NCBI GenBank assembly: GCA_034422115.1
Contig: DAOUJW010000021.1
Coordinates: 62,001 to 126,000 of the forward strand
Direction: 5' to 3'
Length of the DNA: 64,000 nt
DNA from: DAOUJW01 sp034422115
Lineage (GTDB): Bacteria > Chloroflexota > Dehalococcoidia > Lucifugimonadales > UBA2985
Below the pieces are notes generated by a model. It worked only from the letters and a program-made list of their open reading frames with translations, did no database searches and was not told the DNA's origin. This document shows positions 39,868 to 47,643 of the stretch, piece by piece; within the stretch, counting starts at the first letter, position 1; every line of letters begins with the position of its first letter. The translations under genes and the position numbers were made by a program.

Positions 39868-42774
39868 TTAGCTCACAAATTCCGAGCCCCCCGGCCGCGC
39901 CTTCCCCCCATGCACCGACGGCTCTGCGCACCACTTGGCCGCCAGCCGCCTCACGCCTGCGTACGTCTCCTGGTCAAAGCCCAGGAGGTCACAGAGGACG
40001 CGGCGGTCCAGGAGGGCGCGGTTGGGGTCTGCGTCTGCGAGGTATGCGGGTTTCAGCTCCTTGCCACGGAACTCGTTGAAGATGGCCTCTGCTGTGTGCA
40101 GCTGCTCACTGGTGAGGGCGCGGAAGTCCAGCACGGGGAGGGAGTCCGCGGAGCTGACAGTCAGGCTTGCCTTACTAGACTGCTGGCGACTGGAGTGCCA
40201 CCAATGCAGCAATAAACCTAGTGTAGAGTTGCCCCACACTGAGAAGGCATAATCGAATCTTTTGTCCGAGAAGATGACGTTGGGCCACACCCTCCCGCCT
40301 ATGGATTCCATTTCCGTGAAGGCAACAGCCAGAGGTTGAGAGCCAAATGTGAAGTCTCGGTTCAAGTGAGTTCGGCTAGCAGTGTCCCAGGCATCGGCAG
40401 CCCTGTCTTCCATCCCTGGCCTGACAATCAACTGGAAGTCCGGCAGGCACACCATACGCGTTTCTTTCTTGGCATTGTGGTTCCACAGGGCAGGATATGT
40501 AGAGGTTGGACTGGCCGCCGCTTTGGTAAAAGGCCCAGCTGAACCAGCGATGTTTATGTCATGCCACCCGCGTCTACCTACATCACTCAAGACCGCTATC
40601 CTAAGTGGTTCTCCAGTGGAGCCTAAGCCCGGGAGCCACAAATTGGAACGTGACAAGGCATAAGCAGTCTGAGACAAGGAATAATCCAACAGGCGCACAG
40701 CGCCCCAGCTTTCCCCGTCCACATCGCGGGGCGCAGTAATGGTCTCGCCAGCTGTTTCCTCTCCTACCATTAGAGGAGTCCCACCATACGGCCCACCCTC
40801 GATACCTCTAACTTGGCTAGCATCCAATAGGTTGGCTGTTAGTGAGCTTGCGTGGGCAAAACCTTGTGGTCTGCGCCGTAGCGACGTGAAGTGCGCCCAG
40901 TCTTGAGGTATTTCATCCTGTTTGAGCTTACGGGCAATAACAAGGCACTCAGCCATACCCGTGTCTGATGAAAAGGACATATCCCGTCCGTTGGCAGCTA
41001 TGCTCAGTACCGTCACATCCGTATAGTGGTCGTCCATCATGTCACGGAATCCCTGCCAGGAAAGGCCATTGGCTATGGACAGTGGAAGCACCAGGGCCAG
41101 TACGCCGCCAGGTTTGATCTTCTTGTGGGCAAGAGCGGCAAATGCGGAGGCTATGCCAGCATACCCGTGGTAGCAAGTATTCTTCGTGTACTTGCTCAGA
41201 CTCTTTGCCATGTCCTTTTGCGTAACTAACCCTGTGCTCAATCCCCTGAAGTGTTTGATGTAGTCCTCGTCTCTGTCTTCGCCTTCCCAATCCGAACCCG
41301 GCCTGGTAAATGGAGGATTCATTATCACAAGGTCATAGGCCTCGTCCGGTACCTCCGCGCGTATCTGGGCCGCCGTCTCCTCACCCGCGCTGCCGGTGCG
41401 CATGGCCGGGTCGCTGGTGTTGAACAGGGTCAGCACGTTGGAGGACTGGAGAAGCTCCAGTGAGCCTATCATCACGCTGCCGTCCCGCATCCGGCCGTAG
41501 GGCATGGTGTACAGGTGGGACTCGTTGAAGAGGACGGAGGGCTCCACGCCGGAGAGGGTTGAGCCTGTGATGTGGACGGCGGAGGGCATGACGTCGCAGC
41601 CGTACAGCACGTCCTCCATCATCACCCTGTGGAGGGCGGCCGCGTCGCCCCCGGCGCGCTCGTGGCGGGCGGCTATCTGCTCGTACACCGCCGAGAGCAG
41701 GGCGCCGGTGCCGCAGGCGAAGTCGCCGATTCGCAGCCCGCCAATCGCCTCCGCGCTCGACCAGTCGACGCCCTCCATCTTGGCCACGGCCAGCCGGGCC
41801 AGCAGCGCCGCCGAGGCCGGCAGGGTGTAGAAGGTGGCCAGGTACTTGCGGTCGGCTATGAGCCGCTGGAAGATGCGGCCGGTCAGGTCGTGGGCGTTGT
41901 CCACCCCCGCCGCATCCACGGCCTGGGCGGTGTGCCTGAGACGCCGCAGAATGTCCGCCGCATCGCCCGATGGCAGCTGCTCCAGAATGTCCTTGGCAAT
42001 GGCAAAAATGGCCCAGTAGTTGATCCCCAGAATCGCATCCCAGGCCGCCAGCGTCTCCCCCTGGGGGTTGTCCACGCCGTCGCCGCACACCACGGCCAGG
42101 GGCTTCACGCCCTCATGCCTCCCGGCAATGCGCTCATGGAACACCAGGGCGTTGGCGATGATGGCGCAGGCCATGCGGCGGGTCTGTGGCACGTTGGTCA
42201 TGCCCAGCAGCCGGGCGATGGAGTTGGTGACGCCCCGATGGGTCTTGTCCAGCTCATCCAGGAGCCTTGCGGCGCCGTCGATGCCCTCCTGGAGAGCGGT
42301 GGTGGCCCTGGCGACTGCGCGCTGTGGGACCGACACGAGGCGCACCATGTCCGCCAGGTCCTCGATGCCGCCGTCCAGCCAGCCCGACTCCGGGAAGCGA
42401 TGCGCGCCCTCCGCGCCCTCGGTGAAGACGCAGTAGGAGAGGCGCGCCGACGACAGCGCATCCCGGAGGTCGTGGGCGTCTCCCACGTCCTCCGGGTATC
42501 TCAGGGCAATGGCGGCCTCGATGGGCCGTCCGCCGGCGGCCACCTCCAGCCCAAGGCGGTCCATGGCCTCCCGCTCGACGGTCGGGGCGGGCATGTACTC
42601 CGCCTCGATGACCACGGGCGCGCGGCCCGGGGCGGTGATGAGGATGTCGGGGCGCAGGTTGGGCTGGTTGGCAATGGCCTGGGTGTTCTCGGAGCGCACG
42701 ACGCTGCGGGGCAGCATGGCCTGGAGCAGGCCGCCCATGGCGTTGTTGGCGGATGGCTCAGTGTGTCTGGGCAT
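39868..42774 (-). CDS. Large N6-adenine DNA methyltransferase, possible nuclease-methyltransferase fusion
   Basis: A 968-residue protein. The central methyltransferase has motif I RIGDFACGTGALL (351-359) and motif IV DLVIMNPPFTRP (NPPF at 486-489), with the YLATFYTLPASAALL lead-in of type I/IIG enzymes. At the N-terminus RPDILITAPGRAPVVIEAEY (PD at 42-43, ExE at 57-59) resembles a PD-(D/E)xK nuclease core with Glu for Lys. The C-terminal 350 residues probably hold target recognition (WLPGLGSTGEP, then a long variable part). It stands alone without specificity or helicase genes, so it may be a one-protein restriction-modification or defence enzyme, or only a methylase. Confidence 0.85.
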   Translation of the reverse strand: MPRHTEPSANNAMGGLLQAMLPRSVVRSENTQAIANQPNLRPDILITAPGRAPVVIEAEYMPAPTVEREAMDRLGLEVAAGGRPIEAAIALRYPEDVGDAHDLRDALSSARLSYCVFTEGAEGAHRFPESGWLDGGIEDLADMVRLVSVPQRAVARATTALQEGIDGAARLLDELDKTHRGVTNSIARLLGMTNVPQTRRMACAIIANALVFHERIAGRHEGVKPLAVVCGDGVDNPQGETLAAWDAILGINYWAIFAIAKDILEQLPSGDAADILRRLRHTAQAVDAAGVDNAHDLTGRIFQRLIADRKYLATFYTLPASAALLARLAVAKMEGVDWSSAEAIGGLRIGDFACGTGALLSAVYEQIAARHERAGGDAAALHRVMMEDVLYGCDVMPSAVHITGSTLSGVEPSVLFNESHLYTMPYGRMRDGSVMIGSLELLQSSNVLTLFNTSDPAMRTGSAGEETAAQIRAEVPDEAYDLVIMNPPFTRPGSDWEGEDRDEDYIKHFRGLSTGLVTQKDMAKSLSKYTKNTCYHGYAGIASAFAALAHKKIKPGGVLALVLPLSIANGLSWQGFRDMMDDHYTDVTVLSIAANGRDMSFSSDTGMAECLVIARKLKQDEIPQDWAHFTSLRRRPQGFAHASSLTANLLDASQVRGIEGGPYGGTPLMVGEETAGETITAPRDVDGESWGAVRLLDYSLSQTAYALSRSNLWLPGLGSTGEPLRIAVLSDVGRRGWHDINIAGSAGPFTKAAASPTSTYPALWNHNAKKETRMVCLPDFQLIVRPGMEDRAADAWDTASRTHLNRDFTFGSQPLAVAFTEMESIGGRVWPNVIFSDKRFDYAFSVWGNSTLGLLLHWWHSSRQQSSKASLTVSSADSLPVLDFRALTSEQLHTAEAIFNEFRGKELKPAYLADADPNRALLDRRVLCDLLGFDQETYAGVRRLAAKWCAEPSVHGGKARPGGSEFVS

Positions 42775-42893
42775 GGTGGCTCAGGGCTTCTCTACGAGTA
42801 ACGTACGTTGGCTGCTCCGTATGATACCACTCTCCCCCGCATCAAATCCCGCCCCAGACCCTATCGGGGAGCGGGGCGGGCCAGGTCCTGACC

Positions 42894-43113
42894 ATTCCTG
42901 CGTAGGAAGACCTTTGCACAACATAAGGTATCATTTCGCCAGAAGCGCGACGCTGTCATTCTGAACGGAGCGCAGCGGAGTGAAGAATCCAAAGTCTCTG
43001 TCTGCAAAGCTACGATGTCCGTAGGCAAAGACCTTGGATTCTTCGCTGCGCTCAGAATGACACTCATAAGGGTATTGGTCACAAGTTGCGTAAAGTTCTC
43101 CGCAGGCAGGAAT
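42894..43113. mobile_element. MITE-like 220-base element, copy 2
   Basis: The same element as at 19425-19644 and of equal length: left end ATTCCTGC then AGACCTTTGCACAAC, right end in reverse ATTCCTGC then GAACTTTACGCAAC, with the same internal TGTCATTCTGA hairpin. The ends differ between copies by several bases, so it is not a very recent insertion. The 563-base gap 42775-43337 also holds a GGATTCCGGC hairpin (43131-43163) and the small RNA candidate. Confidence 0.75.
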
Positions 43114-43130
43114 CCATTCCCACCGCCCCT

Positions 43131-43163
43131 CCTGGATTCCGGCTTCCGCCGGAATGACGGCTC
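43131..43163. repeat. GGATTCCGG/CCGGAATGACG hairpin
   Basis: GGATTCCGGCTTC is followed by CGCCGGAATGACGG; same family as 39828-39864. Confidence 0.7.
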
Positions 43164-43202
43164 TCCGTTGCTTCCACCACAGGGCGTCCACTTTCATGCC
43201 AA

Positions 43203-43231
43203 TTGACGGATACAAACATATCTGCTAAATT
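43203..43231 (+). promoter_or_regulatory. Promoter of a candidate small RNA
   Basis: TTGACG at 43203-43208, a 17-base spacer, then TAAATT at 43226-43231 with TGC directly before it. This is the best -35/-10 pair found apart from groESL, and no protein gene follows in this direction for a kilobase. Confidence 0.6.
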
Positions 43232-43237
43232 TACATC

Positions 43238-43298
43238 ACCACCCCAGCGATCGCATCGCTGGCCTGACGCTCCTCCTCAGGGAGGGGCGTTTATTTTT
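43238..43298 (+). ncRNA. Candidate small RNA with two hairpins and a terminator
   Basis: The predicted transcript of about 60 bases has a first hairpin, CCAGCGAT/ATCGCTGG with loop CGC (43244-43262), and a second, ACGCTCCTCC/GGAGGGGCGT with loop TCAG (43267-43290), directly followed by TTATTTTT. It lies in a gap between minus-strand genes, downstream of a good promoter. The exact start and any target are unknown. Confidence 0.5.
43267..43298 (+). terminator. Rho-independent terminator of the small RNA candidate
   Basis: A ten-pair stem with one G-T pair and a four-base loop is followed by a T-rich run on the plus strand only. Confidence 0.75.
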
Positions 43299-43337
43299 GC
43301 CCTGCAGCGCTTATGGCCAACCCGGTCCTTCCCTCCG

Positions 43338-43733
43338 CTACGGGTTTGAGGGGTTCAGGGACACAGCCGCGAGTCTCTCGTCAAAGGTCTTGATCTCCCT
43401 GATCCCGCGTCGTCGGCAGCTGGCCAGGTGGCAGAGGTCCCTGGCTTGCAGGGCGGGATACTGCTCATGGAGGCGTCGGGCCAGGGCCACGTCCGCCTCT
43501 TCCAGCGGCCAGACCTCAACTGCGGCGCTCGCAATCAGCGCGAGCGTAGCGTCGAAGGTCTGCAGCCTTCCTGTGGGCAAGTACGCATGGGCCAGCTCCT
43601 GCATTACCTCTGCAGAAGTGCAGAGTGGAGCGCCGCTCCGGTTGGCTTCGACAAAGAAGCTCTGGGCGGGCGTCCGGAGCGCGTGAGGGCGCCCCACCGC
43701 ATACATGAAGACGTTGGTGTCGACGAAAATCAC
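43338..43733 (-). CDS. vapC: VapC-type PIN-domain ribonuclease toxin
   Basis: A 131-residue PIN protein. The acidic residues are visible in IFVDTNVFMYAVG, SAEVMQELAHAYL, LQARDLCHLASC and IKTFDERLA, as required for metal-dependent RNA cleavage. GTG 43733 is the start: it begins directly before the motif VIFVDTN and overlaps the stop of vapB by the bases GTGA. The longer frame upstream lies inside vapB. Confidence 0.9.
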   Translation of the reverse strand: MIFVDTNVFMYAVGRPHALRTPAQSFFVEANRSGAPLCTSAEVMQELAHAYLPTGRLQTFDATLALIASAAVEVWPLEEADVALARRLHEQYPALQARDLCHLASCRRRGIREIKTFDERLAAVSLNPSNP

Positions 43734-44005
43734 GTCCTGGCAACTCCTCGCCCGCGTGACTCGCTTATAACGCGCAGGTGCTCGCTCCAGTCCGGCTCCG
43801 TCTCGGGACTTTCGAGCGCGGCGCATGACCTGAAGAACTCCTCTACGTCCTCCGGGGACTCAAACAGCCTTACGCTCTGGCGCGTTTCAAGGCGCTCGCG
43901 GGCGGCCGCCCGCAGCCATGCGCTGAGGCTCATACCCTCCCGACGGGCCTGGTCTACGAACCGCTCCCGGTCGTCGTCTGGAATCACCAACTGCACTCGG
44001 GCCAT
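43730..44005 (-). CDS. vapB: VapB-like ribbon-helix-helix antitoxin
   Basis: A 91-residue antitoxin. The N-terminus MARVQLVIPDDDRERFVDQA followed by GMSLSAWLRAAARERLE is a ribbon-helix-helix fold; the acidic tail VEEFFRSCAALESPETEPDW would wrap the toxin. ATG 44005 has GGAGAGG upstream; the longer frame reads through the operator palindrome. It is followed by vapC with a four-base overlap. Confidence 0.87.
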   Translation of the reverse strand: MARVQLVIPDDDRERFVDQARREGMSLSAWLRAAARERLETRQSVRLFESPEDVEEFFRSCAALESPETEPDWSEHLRVISESRGRGVART

Positions 44006-44028
44006 ATCCCTCTCCAGCCAATTCAAAG

Positions 44029-44070
44029 GGGGGTGTGTAACATCGTTACACACCCCCTTGTTCAAGTCAA
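44029..44070 (-). promoter_or_regulatory. vapBC promoter with overlapping operator palindrome
   Basis: A perfect 13-base inverted repeat, GGGGGTGTGTAAC (44029-44041) and its complement (44045-44057), lies 24 bases before ATG 44005. On the minus strand TTGACT (44065-44070) is followed after 16 bases by TAACGA inside the palindrome, so a repressor bound here would block the promoter. Autorepression by VapB is the natural reading. Confidence 0.65.
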
Positions 44071-44118
44071 GCAACAGCACGCGTTGGTAACGCCTACGTC
44101 GGTTGGAGTGCCACCCTC

Positions 44119-44265
44119 TTCCCGCTCACCCTGAGCCTGTCGAAGGGAGTGAGCGGGAGCCTCAAGGCTGTTGAATGACCGCTCTGGTTCGACAAGCTCA
44201 CCATGAGCGGGAAAACAGCGGTTGTAGCTGTACCGCCCATACTTCGACAAGCTCAGTATGAGCGG
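44119..44265. repeat. Triple TTCGACARGCTCA palindromes, copy A7
   Basis: Three units lie in a row: CCCGCTCACCCTGAGCC with GTCGAAGG, then GGTTCGACAAGCTCACC with ATGAGCGGG, then ACTTCGACAAGCTCAGT with ATGAGCGG. Confidence 0.85.
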
Positions 44266-44335
44266 CGCCGTTCGCCATAACCAACGCCTGTAGAGTACCA
44301 TCGCGCCCGCATTCCTTGTAGCCCCAATCACCCTT

Positions 44336-44344
44336 TGCTATACT
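44336..44344 (+). promoter_or_regulatory. Extended -10 promoter of gatB
   Basis: TGCTATACT ends nine bases before ATG 44354, so a leaderless transcript is likely. Confidence 0.6.
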
Positions 44345-44353
44345 AACGGCGCT

Positions 44354-45847
44354 ATGGCTGAAGCCAGCAAGAAATACGAGGCCGTCATTGGCCTGGAGGT
44401 GCACGCTCAGCTCCTCACCAGGAGCAAGATGTTCTGCTCCTGCCCATCGGACTACATCCAGGCCGCGCCCAACACCGTGGTCTGCCCCGTGTGCCTGGGT
44501 ATGCCCGGAACCCTCCCCGTCATCAACAGCAAGGCCGTGGAGTTCGTCATCATGACGGGCCTGGCCCTCAACTCCGAGATCGCGGAGGCCACCCAGTTCC
44601 ATCGCAAGAACTACCCCTACCCGGACCTGATGAAGGGCTACCAGATATCCCAGTACGACGGGCCAATCGCCAACGGCGGGTGGCTGGACATTGAGGTCGA
44701 CGGCGCGCCGAGGCGTATCCAGATAACGCGGGTGCACCTGGAGGAGGACGTGGCGAAGCTGCAACATCGACAGGCGGCCGACGGCGAGGACTACAGCCTT
44801 GTCGACGTCAATCGCTCCGGGTCGCCGCTCATGGAGACGGTGAGCGAGCCGGACATGCGCTCCCCGGAGGAGGCCCGCCAGTACCTGGTGAACCTGCGGG
44901 CCATTCTCCAGTACCTGGGCGTGTCCACCGGCAACATGGAGGACGGCAGCTTCCGGTGCGACGCCAACATCAGCATAAGGCCCGCCAACAGCCAGGAGCT
45001 CTTCCCCAAGGTTGAGGTGAAGAACATGAACAGCCTGCGAGCCGTCTACCGCGCCCTCCAGTACGAGGAGGAGCGGCAGATTCAGGTGGTTGAGGAGGGC
45101 GGCCAGGTGGTGCAGGAGACCCGGGGATGGGTGGAGGACCGGGGCGTCACCTTCTCCCAGCGCACCAAGGAGTTCGCCCACGACTATCGATACTTCCCGG
45201 AGCCGGACCTGCCGCCCCTGTCCATAAGCAGGCAGTGGGTGGACGACATCAGGGCGCGGCTCCCGGAGCTGCCCGGCGCTCGCCGGGACCGGTTCATCTC
45301 GATGTACGAGCTGCCCGCGTACGACGCCTCCCAGCTGACGTCGTCCAAGGCCACGGCGGACTTCTTCGAGGAGTCGCTCAAGGCGAAGGAGACCCAGCCA
45401 TCGGCGCTGGCGGCCAAGGCCAAGGCCGTCGGCAACTGGATGCTGGGAGACCTGGCCGGTCTCGTGAACGCATCGGGCGCAGACCTGGCAGAGTCGAATA
45501 TCACGCCCGGCCACCTGCGGGAGTTCACGGACCTCATCGACGCCGGGACCATCAGCGGGCCCGCGGCCAAGACGGTGCTTGAGGAGATGTTCAAGTCGGG
45601 CAAGCAGGCCCAGGCCATTGCCCAGGAGCAGGGCCTGACCCAGATAAGCGACGCCGGTGAGCTTGACGGCACAGTCGCAGAAATCCTGGAGAGGAACGAG
45701 CAGGCGGTGCAGGACTACCTTGGAGGCAAGGAGACCGCCCTCAAGTTCCTGGTGGGACAGGTGATGAAGGAGACGCGGGGCCGGGCCAGCCCCGCGCTGG
45801 TCAACCAGATGCTTGAGGAGAAGCTGGCGTCCAAGGGAGGTGGATAG
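44354..45847 (+). CDS. gatB: Aspartyl/glutamyl-tRNA amidotransferase subunit B
   Basis: GatB transfers ammonia to activated Glu-tRNA-Gln or Asp-tRNA-Asn in the GatCAB complex. The 497-residue protein starts with EAVIGLEVHAQLLTRSKMFC, has the Zn-linked CPVCLGMPGTLPV, RKNYPYPDLMKGYQISQYD and HLEEDVAKLQH, and ends with the YqeY-like tail (ALKFLVGQVMKETRGRASP). No ribosome binding site precedes ATG 44354, and a TATACT box ends nine bases upstream. gatA and gatC are not in the window. secG overlaps the stop by one base. Confidence 0.97.
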   Translation: MAEASKKYEAVIGLEVHAQLLTRSKMFCSCPSDYIQAAPNTVVCPVCLGMPGTLPVINSKAVEFVIMTGLALNSEIAEATQFHRKNYPYPDLMKGYQISQYDGPIANGGWLDIEVDGAPRRIQITRVHLEEDVAKLQHRQAADGEDYSLVDVNRSGSPLMETVSEPDMRSPEEARQYLVNLRAILQYLGVSTGNMEDGSFRCDANISIRPANSQELFPKVEVKNMNSLRAVYRALQYEEERQIQVVEEGGQVVQETRGWVEDRGVTFSQRTKEFAHDYRYFPEPDLPPLSISRQWVDDIRARLPELPGARRDRFISMYELPAYDASQLTSSKATADFFEESLKAKETQPSALAAKAKAVGNWMLGDLAGLVNASGADLAESNITPGHLREFTDLIDAGTISGPAAKTVLEEMFKSGKQAQAIAQEQGLTQISDAGELDGTVAEILERNEQAVQDYLGGKETALKFLVGQVMKETRGRASPALVNQMLEEKLASKGGG

Positions 45848-46065
45848 TGGAGTCATTTTTCCAGTTTGCCATGATCCTGGTATCCGTCCTGCTCATAGGA
45901 GTCATCCTGGTGCAGGTTCGAGGGCAGGGGTCGGGGTTCTTCGGCTCAGCGCAGGCGTCATTCCGCACACGGCGCGGGGTGGAGAAGACGCTGTTCCAGC
46001 TAACCATTGTCCTGGCCGTGGTGTTCACGGTGATTGCCATAGTGAGCGCCGTAGGGCCTTTCTGA
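45847..46065 (+). CDS. secG: Preprotein translocase subunit SecG
   Basis: A 72-residue membrane protein with two hydrophobic segments (about 4-24 and 50-70) around the conserved VQVRGQGSGFFGSAQASFRTRRGVEK loop of SecG. It is part of the SecYEG channel. GTG 45847 overlaps the gatB stop (TAGTG) and has GGGAGGT six bases before it. Confidence 0.93.
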   Translation: MESFFQFAMILVSVLLIGVILVQVRGQGSGFFGSAQASFRTRRGVEKTLFQLTIVLAVVFTVIAIVSAVGPF

Positions 46066-46102
46066 CGACTCAGACGCCCTAACGTCTATAGAAGCGGCCC
46101 CC

Positions 46103-46927
46103 TTGATCACCCTCACCACCGACTTCGGCACTCGCGACCCCTACGTCGCGGAGATGAAGGCCGTGGCCCTGGGCATCAACCCGCACGCGACCTTCGTGGA
46201 CATCTCCCACCACGTTGCGCCACAGAACGTGCTGGAGGGCGCGTATGTCCTGGGATCCGCCTACCGCTACTTCCCGCCGGACGCCATTCACGTTGCCGTG
46301 GTGGACCCGGGTGTGGGCACGTCGCGCAGGGCGATTGCGCTGACCACAACCGAGGGCCGATTCCTGGCGCCGGACAACGGCCTGCTGACCTACGCCGTCA
46401 GAGAGAGCGCCGAGTACGAGGCGGCCACTCGCGGCAGAGGCTTTGCAGAGCCTGTGGAAGTGCCCATACCCGCCGGATGCGCCGCCTATGAGCTGTCCAA
46501 CGAGAGCCTCAGGCTGTCTCCCCTGAGCGACACCTTCCACGGCCGCGACGTCTTTGCGCCCGCGGCGGCGCACCTGTCCCTGGGCCTGCCGCTGGAAGAG
46601 GTGGGCGAGAGGCTGGAGTCCATGATGTGCCTTTGCATCCCCAAGCCGGAGGAGCGGGGGAGCAGCGTGGCCGGCTTCATCGTACACGTGGACGGCTACG
46701 GCAACCTGATAACGACCATAGACGACAGGGCGCTGCGGCAGAGGGACGTTGAGGTGCTGGTGAAGGGTCGCAGGATACGCGGCCTAAGCCGGTCGTACCA
46801 GGAGGGCGCGGCGGTCCTTGCTATCGTGGGGAGCCACGGCAGCCTTGAGGTGGCCGTCAGGAACGGCAGCGCGGCGCAGGAGCTTGGCGCTGAAGTCGGA
46901 GACGAGGTAGTAGTGGAGCTGCGCTAG
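46103..46927 (+). CDS. SAM hydroxide adenosyltransferase (SAM hydrolase, DUF62 family)
   Basis: A 274-residue protein of the chlorinase/fluorinase-like family, most members of which hydrolyse SAM to adenosine and methionine. ITLTTDFGTRDPYVAEMK, VDISHHVAPQNVLEGAYVL, VVDPGVGTSRRAI and LAPDNGLLT in the N-terminal domain, and FHGRDVFAPAAAHL plus VDGYGNLITTI in the second, are the family blocks. The only start at the right place is TTG 46103. It stands between secG and an intergenic palindrome pair. Confidence 0.92.
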   Translation: MITLTTDFGTRDPYVAEMKAVALGINPHATFVDISHHVAPQNVLEGAYVLGSAYRYFPPDAIHVAVVDPGVGTSRRAIALTTTEGRFLAPDNGLLTYAVRESAEYEAATRGRGFAEPVEVPIPAGCAAYELSNESLRLSPLSDTFHGRDVFAPAAAHLSLGLPLEEVGERLESMMCLCIPKPEERGSSVAGFIVHVDGYGNLITTIDDRALRQRDVEVLVKGRRIRGLSRSYQEGAAVLAIVGSHGSLEVAVRNGSAAQELGAEVGDEVVVELR

Positions 46928-46939
46928 TCGCCTTCCTTT

Positions 46940-47030
46940 CCCGCTCATAGTGAGCCTGGTCGAACCAGAGCGGGAAGACAAAAACTGTACGGCTCCCGCT
47001 CATACCCTTCGACAAGCTCAGGGTGAGCGG
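46940..47030. repeat. Paired TTCGACARGCTCA palindromes, copy A8
   Basis: CCCGCTCATAGTGAGCC with GGTCGAACCAGAGCGGG, then CTCCCGCTCATACCC with TTCGACAAGCTCA and GGGTGAGCGG. It separates two convergent genes. Confidence 0.85.
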
Positions 47031-47069
47031 TGTCATGAACTACTTTCAACACGCGTTAGGAGTAGTTGG

Positions 47070-47390
47070 CTAGCTCGGCTCTATGACCACGGCCGTGCCG
47101 TAGGCCAGTATCTCCGACGCATTGCCCATGATGGCGGAGGTCATGAAACGCGTGCCCACTATGGCGTTCGCGCCCATCTCTGCCGCGCGTGCTGTCATGC
47201 GGCGCACGGCCTCCTCCCTGGCCTCCGCCAGCAGGCGCGTGTACTCCTCTATCTCCCCGCCTACCATGTTGCGCAGGCCGGCCATGATGTCCCGCCCAAC
47301 GTGCCTGGCGCGAACGGTGCTGCCCCGCACAAGGCCAACCACCCTTGTGATCTGTGCGCCCTCTATCTCGTCTGTGGTTACGATTATCAT
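47070..47390 (-). CDS. YbjQ/UPF0145-family protein
   Basis: A 106-residue protein of the YbjQ heavy-metal-binding-domain family. MIIVTTDEIEGAQITRVVGLVRG, then GGEIEEYTRLLAEAREEAVRRM and GANAIVGTRF, and the end AYGTAVVIE, match that family; such proteins form pentamers of unclear role. ATG 47390 is chosen because the family starts here; the longer frame runs into the upstream gene. It follows a small membrane protein gene with a ten-base gap. Confidence 0.9.
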   Translation of the reverse strand: MIIVTTDEIEGAQITRVVGLVRGSTVRARHVGRDIMAGLRNMVGGEIEEYTRLLAEAREEAVRRMTARAAEMGANAIVGTRFMTSAIMGNASEILAYGTAVVIEPS

Positions 47391-47400
47391 TAGTCCCTGT

Positions 47401-47634
47401 CTAGTCCCTGTCCTGGAAGTTCTCTCCCTTGAGCTGTCGAATCCTGTCCCAGACAACGTAGAGAAACAGGAGCACGAAGCCCAGACCGCCTGCAACCACG
47501 GCCAGCCTTATTATCAGGGGGATGTTATTGGCCTCAAAGATGTTCAGGAAGAAGTTGTAGATGAGGTTTCCGCCCAGGACAAGTCCCGCCCCAATTATGA
47601 GGACCGTCGCCGTTCGCAGAAGCGTCGGTTGCAT
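47401..47634 (-). CDS. Small two-helix membrane protein
   Basis: A 77-residue protein with two hydrophobic segments (about 7-30 and 38-62) and a charged C-terminal tail (WDRIRQLKGENFQDRD). I do not recognise the family. It lies between the GlcD-like flavoprotein and the YbjQ-type gene on the same strand with nine- and ten-base gaps, so all three are probably one transcript. Confidence 0.75.
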   Translation of the reverse strand: MQPTLLRTATVLIIGAGLVLGGNLIYNFFLNIFEANNIPLIIRLAVVAGGLGFVLLFLYVVWDRIRQLKGENFQDRD

Positions 47635-47643
47635 TTCGGCCTC

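Noticed and set aside
41572..42801. A 409-codon plus-strand frame opposite the methyltransferase
   Set aside because: It is antisense to a protein with clear methyltransferase motifs and lacks a ribosome binding site or domain.
43267..43298. This hairpin as the terminator of vapBC on the minus strand
   Set aside because: The T-run follows the stem only on the plus strand; on the minus strand no T-run is present.
44119..44265. Three palindromes as a CRISPR-like array before gatB
   Set aside because: The units alternate in orientation and match the dispersed intergenic repeat found throughout the window.
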